A DNA stretch of 8,493 bases from Actinomycetes bacterium (lineage in GTDB: Bacteria > Actinomycetota > Acidimicrobiia > Acidimicrobiales > Palsa-688), in assembly GCA_021808665.1 (NCBI GenBank), contig JAKBBA010000141.1, positions 1-8,493 of the forward strand, in the 5' to 3' direction. Shown here in pieces: positions 6,290-8,493 of this stretch. The first letter of the stretch is position 1; every line of letters begins with the position of its first letter. The notes under the pieces are model-generated. The model was given only the letters and a program-made list of their open reading frames with translations, did no database searches and was not told the DNA's origin. The translations under genes were made by a program, and so were the position numbers.

Positions 6290-6503
6290 CGTGGCGGAGA
6301 AGCTCCGGGGACCCTGACGGCCCGATGATCTGGGCGGCTGTTCTGCTCAGGGATGGTGGGAGTTGCAAGTGATCGAACCCGTAGATCCGTCATCGTGGTA
6401 GGGGGCCTACTTTGGCGAGTTGCGCGCAACTGTTTCGTTCGGGTGGCCGAGAGCAGCTCGGACTGCGTCCGCAACTTCGGCGGTCGGGACCGGGGTCTCG
6501 GGG
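6290..6503. other. Intergenic region between convergent toxin and SDR units
   Basis: GTAGG-GGG-CCTAC at 6398-6410, followed by TTT, is a short hairpin that could end transcription from the toxin operon. AGTTGCGCGCAACT at 6418-6431 is a perfect 14-base palindrome without a loop, possibly a protein-binding site; one such palindrome in a window this size is not beyond chance. No coding sequence is recognised. Confidence 0.35.
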
Positions 6504-6635
6504 TTAGATTGGGAGGTCGGTCTGTCGTTTCTCGAGAAGCGAGTGGACGTAATCGGTCCGCCACTCCCAGGTTCCGTCAGGCGTCGGCTCCGTGAGCCCG
6601 GCGTACGCGAACGGCGCGCCGCTGGATTCGGTCAC
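6504..6635 (-). CDS. Small ORF (43 residues) coupled to the SDR gene
   Basis: A GTG at 6635 overlaps the SDR stop by 4 bases (GTGA) and is preceded by AGAAGGA 5 bases upstream, one of the best ribosome binding sites in the window. The product begins VTESSGAPFAYAG, continues TEPTPDGTWEWRTDYVHSLL and ends EKRQTDLPI before a TAA at 6506-6504. It is soluble and acidic-aromatic, with no signal peptide or membrane segment; GTWEWRTDYVHSLLEK (21-36) looks like a beta strand running into a helix. I recognise no family. Its position and coupling suggest it works with the SDR, or it may be a detached C-terminal piece of a related longer protein. Confidence 0.6.
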   Translation of the reverse strand: MTESSGAPFAYAGLTEPTPDGTWEWRTDYVHSLLEKRQTDLPI

Positions 6636-7450
6636 AGGATTCCTTCTGCGACCGCGGTTCGGATGGTTGGCACGGTCGGGCGGAAGCCAAGTGCTCGAGC
6701 GAGTGACCCGTCCATGCGGCCCGACCAGGGGTTGGGAAGCGGCGCTGCTGACGCTTCGACCGAAGCACCCGCAATCTCGACCATCTCCCACACGGTGACC
6801 GGCGCGTCGTCGGTTAGGTTGACGATCCGGCCGTCGGTGACGCCGGTGAGCGCGAGGCGGACCATAACGGCGACGTCGCGGTGGTGGGCGACTGAGTAGG
6901 TGTTGGCGGGGTGCAGCCCGAAGCGGCGGGCGAGCGCCGCTATGGAGGCGAGGTGCCCATCGCCGTCGCCGTACACGAACGGGAGCCGAAGGATCGACCA
7001 GTTCAAGCCGCTTTCTTGCAGCAAGTGCTCGGCCGCCACCTTGCTGGCCGGGTAGGCGGCGGTTGGCGAGCAAGGGTCGCCCTCGCGGCTCGGGCGTGAG
7101 GCGCTGGCGTCGTACACGTTGCCGGTGCTGGTCATGACGAAGCGCGCTGCGGGCGCGCCACTTTGCACCGCCTCCACGAGGTGGCGGGTGCCGTCGACGT
7201 TCGCCCGCCAGATCTCGTCCTCGTCGCCGGTCCGGAAGAGGGCAGCGAGGTGCACGACCGCGTCGATCCCGTCCACGGCGGCTATCAAGGAGTCGGGGTC
7301 GTCGAGGTCGGCGCGCACCGAGGTGACGCCCTCGGGTAGCGGGACATCGCGGCGTACGAGCGCCCGGCACGCGAAGCCGGCGTCAACGAGACGCGGCAGC
7401 AGCCGCGAGCCGACCAGTCCGGTGGCGCCGCTGAGCAGAAGTGTGGTCAC
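6632..7450 (-). CDS. NAD(P)-dependent epimerase/dehydratase-like SDR
   Basis: A 272-residue extended short-chain dehydrogenase/reductase. The nucleotide-binding GATGLVG is at residues 8-14; an acidic residue pair follows at about 50 (ADLDD), and VVHLAAL (65-71) is the classic extended-SDR strand. Ser108 (TSTGNVYD) and Tyr133-x3-Lys137 (YPASK) supply the catalytic residues. LRLPFVYGDGDG (about 154-165) and HHRDVAVMVRLAL are also family features. Substrates range over sugars, steroids and nucleotides and cannot be chosen here. I favour the GTG at 7450: GGAGGA lies about 7 bases upstream and homology begins at once; a GTG at 7465 would add five residues. It overlaps the small ORF after it, and the divergent MarR gene is 62 bases away, so MarR control is likely. 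Confidence 0.88.
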   Translation of the reverse strand: MTTLLLSGATGLVGSRLLPRLVDAGFACRALVRRDVPLPEGVTSVRADLDDPDSLIAAVDGIDAVVHLAALFRTGDEDEIWRANVDGTRHLVEAVQSGAPAARFVMTSTGNVYDASASRPSREGDPCSPTAAYPASKVAAEHLLQESGLNWSILRLPFVYGDGDGHLASIAALARRFGLHPANTYSVAHHRDVAVMVRLALTGVTDGRIVNLTDDAPVTVWEMVEIAGASVEASAAPLPNPWSGRMDGSLARALGFRPTVPTIRTAVAEGIL

Positions 7451-7512
7451 AAGTCGTTCCTCCACAGGATCGTCAGTCTACCTGATGGTTAGCTTACACC
7501 TACGATCTCTGG
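7451..7512. promoter_or_regulatory. Divergent SDR / marR promoter region
   Basis: Plus strand: TACGAT (7501-7506) is a good -10 box lying 6 bases before the marR ATG, implying a leaderless mRNA; the -35 is poor. Minus strand: TAGACT (7480-7475) may be the SDR -10 box, with GGAGGA as ribosome binding site. GATCGT (7468-7473) and ACGATC (7502-7507) form a 6-base inverted repeat enclosing both promoters, and ACC-N4-GGT lies inside (about 7480-7489). Either could be the MarR operator. Confidence 0.5.
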
Positions 7513-7953
7513 ATGGGCGACGATCGGGACCTAGGGCCAGGACTGCGCCGACGGCTGACCTATCTGCTCAAGTACGCGCTCGTGGCCCTCGAGGAGTTGC
7601 ACGAGGAGCACTTGGCACCACTGGGCGTCAACGTGCGCGAGCTCGCGGTGCTTCTCCTCTTGGCCGACCGCGAGCCCGAGTCGCAGCAGCAGGCGGCCCA
7701 GCGTCTGGGAGTCGACCGCACCACGATGGTCAGCCTCCTCGACGGACTCGAAGCCAAGGCGCTCGTAGCGCGACGCCCGGACGCCGAGGACCGTCGCCGC
7801 AACGTTGTTGAGCTCACGGATCTGGGACGGGTGACGCTCTCCCAGGGCACGCAGGCCAGTGACCAAGCTGAGAAGCAACTGCTCGCGAACCTCAGCCAGG
7901 CCGACGCGAGGCGCTTACGCGAGCTGCTGACGCGCGTCGCCACGGGGGCGTAG
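7513..7953 (+). CDS. MarR-family transcriptional regulator
   Basis: A 146-residue winged-helix regulator. Helix 1 (about 10-35, LTYLLKYALVALEELHEEHL) and the C-terminal helices (about 108-143) form the dimerisation part. ESQQQAAQRLGVDRTTMVSL (56-75) is the helix-turn-helix, and RRPDAEDRRRNVVELTDLGR (87-106) is the wing with the D-x-R-type signature. MarR proteins typically repress an adjacent divergent gene until a small aromatic or reactive compound binds. Here the divergent SDR is the obvious target. The ATG at 7513 is 6 bases after a -10 box, so translation is probably leaderless. No damage is visible; the ligand is unknown. Confidence 0.93.
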   Translation: MGDDRDLGPGLRRRLTYLLKYALVALEELHEEHLAPLGVNVRELAVLLLLADREPESQQQAAQRLGVDRTTMVSLLDGLEAKALVARRPDAEDRRRNVVELTDLGRVTLSQGTQASDQAEKQLLANLSQADARRLRELLTRVATGA

Positions 7954-8244
7954 ATCCCCTAAGCCAAGAGCAGTACCTGTGCCAGGCAGGGCGCCGAACA
8001 CCTTGTCTGCGCGGCGGACCGCAACGCGACGCGTGACCTGATCTCATACGAACGACGGCCACCACCCTCGCCACGGCTCACCAATGCCCCACCAAAACCC
8101 TGGCGCACCGAGCGACGCTGCCGGGACCCGAGAGGTCGCGAGCGCAGGATCACGCACGCCAGGTGGCCCGACAGCCTGGCGGCCTGGCATCGGAACCGGG
8201 GCCCGGGAGCGAATCGTCGGAGGCCGAGTTCCACCGCTCCCTAC
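7954..8244. other. Intergenic stretch after marR, no recognised gene
   Basis: GGGG-N8-CCCC spans the marR stop (about 7945-7959) but lacks a T-tract. The plus-strand frame that later carries the ClC motif is open from an ATG at 8084, yet the residues it encodes up to about 8344 are Gly/Arg/Pro-rich and unlike a ClC N-terminus. Minus-strand frames here look like shadows. Confidence 0.4.
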
Positions 8245-8255
8245 GTGCCGTTCTG
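8245..8255 (+). repeat. GTGYCGTTCTG motif, copy 3
   Basis: GTGCCGTTCTG, identical to copy 2 over 11 bases. It sits 6 bases before a 9-base-pair hairpin and 47 bases before copy 4. Confidence 0.5.
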
Positions 8256-8261
8256 TCCTCT

Positions 8262-8284
8262 CGGCAGCCAGTGGGTGGCTGTCG
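8262..8284. other. Strong hairpin between motif copies 3 and 4
   Basis: CGGCAGCCA (8262-8270) pairs with TGGCTGTCG (8276-8284) around the loop GTGGG: nine pairs, one of them G-T. It is followed by TTGTGG, not a T-tract, so it is a poor terminator candidate. The two motif copies lie 6 and 7 bases outside it. Confidence 0.5.
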
Positions 8285-8291
8285 TTGTGGC

Positions 8292-8302
8292 GTGTCGTTC
8301 TG
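8292..8302 (+). repeat. GTGYCGTTCTG motif, copy 4
   Basis: GTGTCGTTCTG. Together with three leading bases (8289-8302) it is an exact 14-base direct repeat of copy 1. In the reading frame of the following ClC fragment it encodes RVVL, the same residues as copy 1 encodes in its possible ClC frame. Confidence 0.5.
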
Positions 8303-8344
8303 TGCGGTTTCGAGGAGGCGGATCGCCGAGTATGTGCGCGTAGA

Positions 8345-8493
8345 GGCGGTTGTATCGGGCTCGGCTTGGTGGCGCTGTCGCTTTGGACGCCGATCATCAA
8401 GGGCCACGGCATCCCAGAGACACTCGAGGCGATCGTGGTGCGCGAGAGCCGAATCCGGCCCCGGGTGCTGATCGCCAAGCCGCTGTCGGCCGC
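8345..8493 (+). CDS. ClC-family chloride channel/transporter, partial (runs off the window)
   Basis: From 8345 the frame reads GGCIGLGLVALSLWTP, then KGHGIPETLEAIVVRES and RIRPRVLIAKPLSAA to the window end. GHGIPE (8402-8419) is the ClC selectivity motif (GSGIP/GxGIPE) at the start of the helix that lines the anion pathway. RPRV-x3-KPLSA is the next conserved helix of the actinobacterial type. ClC proteins move chloride through the inner membrane, often with proton exchange. What is odd is the N-terminus: about 90-110 residues with one or two membrane helices should precede GHGIPE. The open frame upstream (to an ATG at 8084) encodes a hydrophilic, Gly/Arg-rich stretch instead. The gene is therefore probably 5'-truncated or interrupted; a shorter functional version is less likely. 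Confidence 0.7.

Noticed and set aside
5772..6368. 198-codon minus-strand ORF across the toxin-antitoxin pair
   Set aside because: It overlaps two clear plus-strand genes in full; the strong YefM and YoeB similarity makes it a shadow.
6636..7370. Upstream part of the long minus-strand frame that ends at 6504
   Set aside because: It is an alternative frame of the SDR gene, Arg/Pro-rich and unlike a protein; only the last 43 codons, after the GTG at 6635, have independent support.
5572..8302. Integron gene-cassette array with attC sites
   Set aside because: Considered because repeats separate modules, but the motif lacks the GTTRRRY/RYYYAAC cores, the modules face both ways and there is no integrase in the window.
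1..8493. CRISPR array, tRNA, rRNA or transposase
   Set aside because: No regular spaced repeats, no tRNA-like cloverleaf that I could find by eye, and no transposase motifs.

Overview
The window looks like chromosomal DNA of a high-GC actinobacterium. GC is high through most of it. One gene belongs to the mycothiol-dependent maleylpyruvate isomerase family, which is typical of actinobacteria. Several promoters place the -10 box 6 to 11 bases before the start codon, which implies (nearly) leaderless mRNAs, common in this group. The species cannot be named from the sequence.

Layout, left to right. (1) 76-1318, minus strand: a tightly coupled operon of an ArsR-family repressor and two SRPBCC (START-like) proteins, with 4-base and 1-base overlaps and a near-consensus promoter. 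(2) 1399-2020, plus strand, divergent from it: a class I SAM methyltransferase broken by two single-base frameshifts. (3) 2326-3602, minus strand: a PadR-family repressor coupled to a six-helix membrane protein; the promoter is leaderless and overlaid by dyad repeats. (4) 3901-4425, plus strand: a DinB/maleylpyruvate-isomerase-like protein followed by a terminator-like hairpin. (5) 4847-5263, minus strand: a PhnB-like VOC protein in DNA of visibly lower GC. (6) 5685-6218, plus strand: a complete YefM-YoeB toxin-antitoxin pair. (7) 6504-7450, minus strand: an NAD-dependent epimerase-like SDR with a coupled 43-codon small ORF, divergent from (8) 7513-7953, plus strand: a MarR-family regulator. 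(9) 8345-8493, plus strand: the beginning of the conserved core of a ClC chloride channel, running off the window and apparently without its normal N-terminal helices.

The genes do not form one pathway. The region reads as a patchwork of small modules. ArsR, PadR, MarR and YefM each sit beside the genes they probably control, separated by about 300-420 base stretches with no convincing gene.

The most unusual signals are: an 11-base motif (GTGYCGTTCTG) found four times, always on the plus strand and always in non-coding DNA that flanks the toxin-antitoxin and SDR/MarR modules; an exact 14-base direct repeat formed by the outermost two copies, next to possible left and right pieces of a ClC gene; the doubly frameshifted methyltransferase; and the previously unlisted 43-codon ORF with a strong ribosome binding site. 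No CRISPR array, rRNA, tRNA or transposase was seen.
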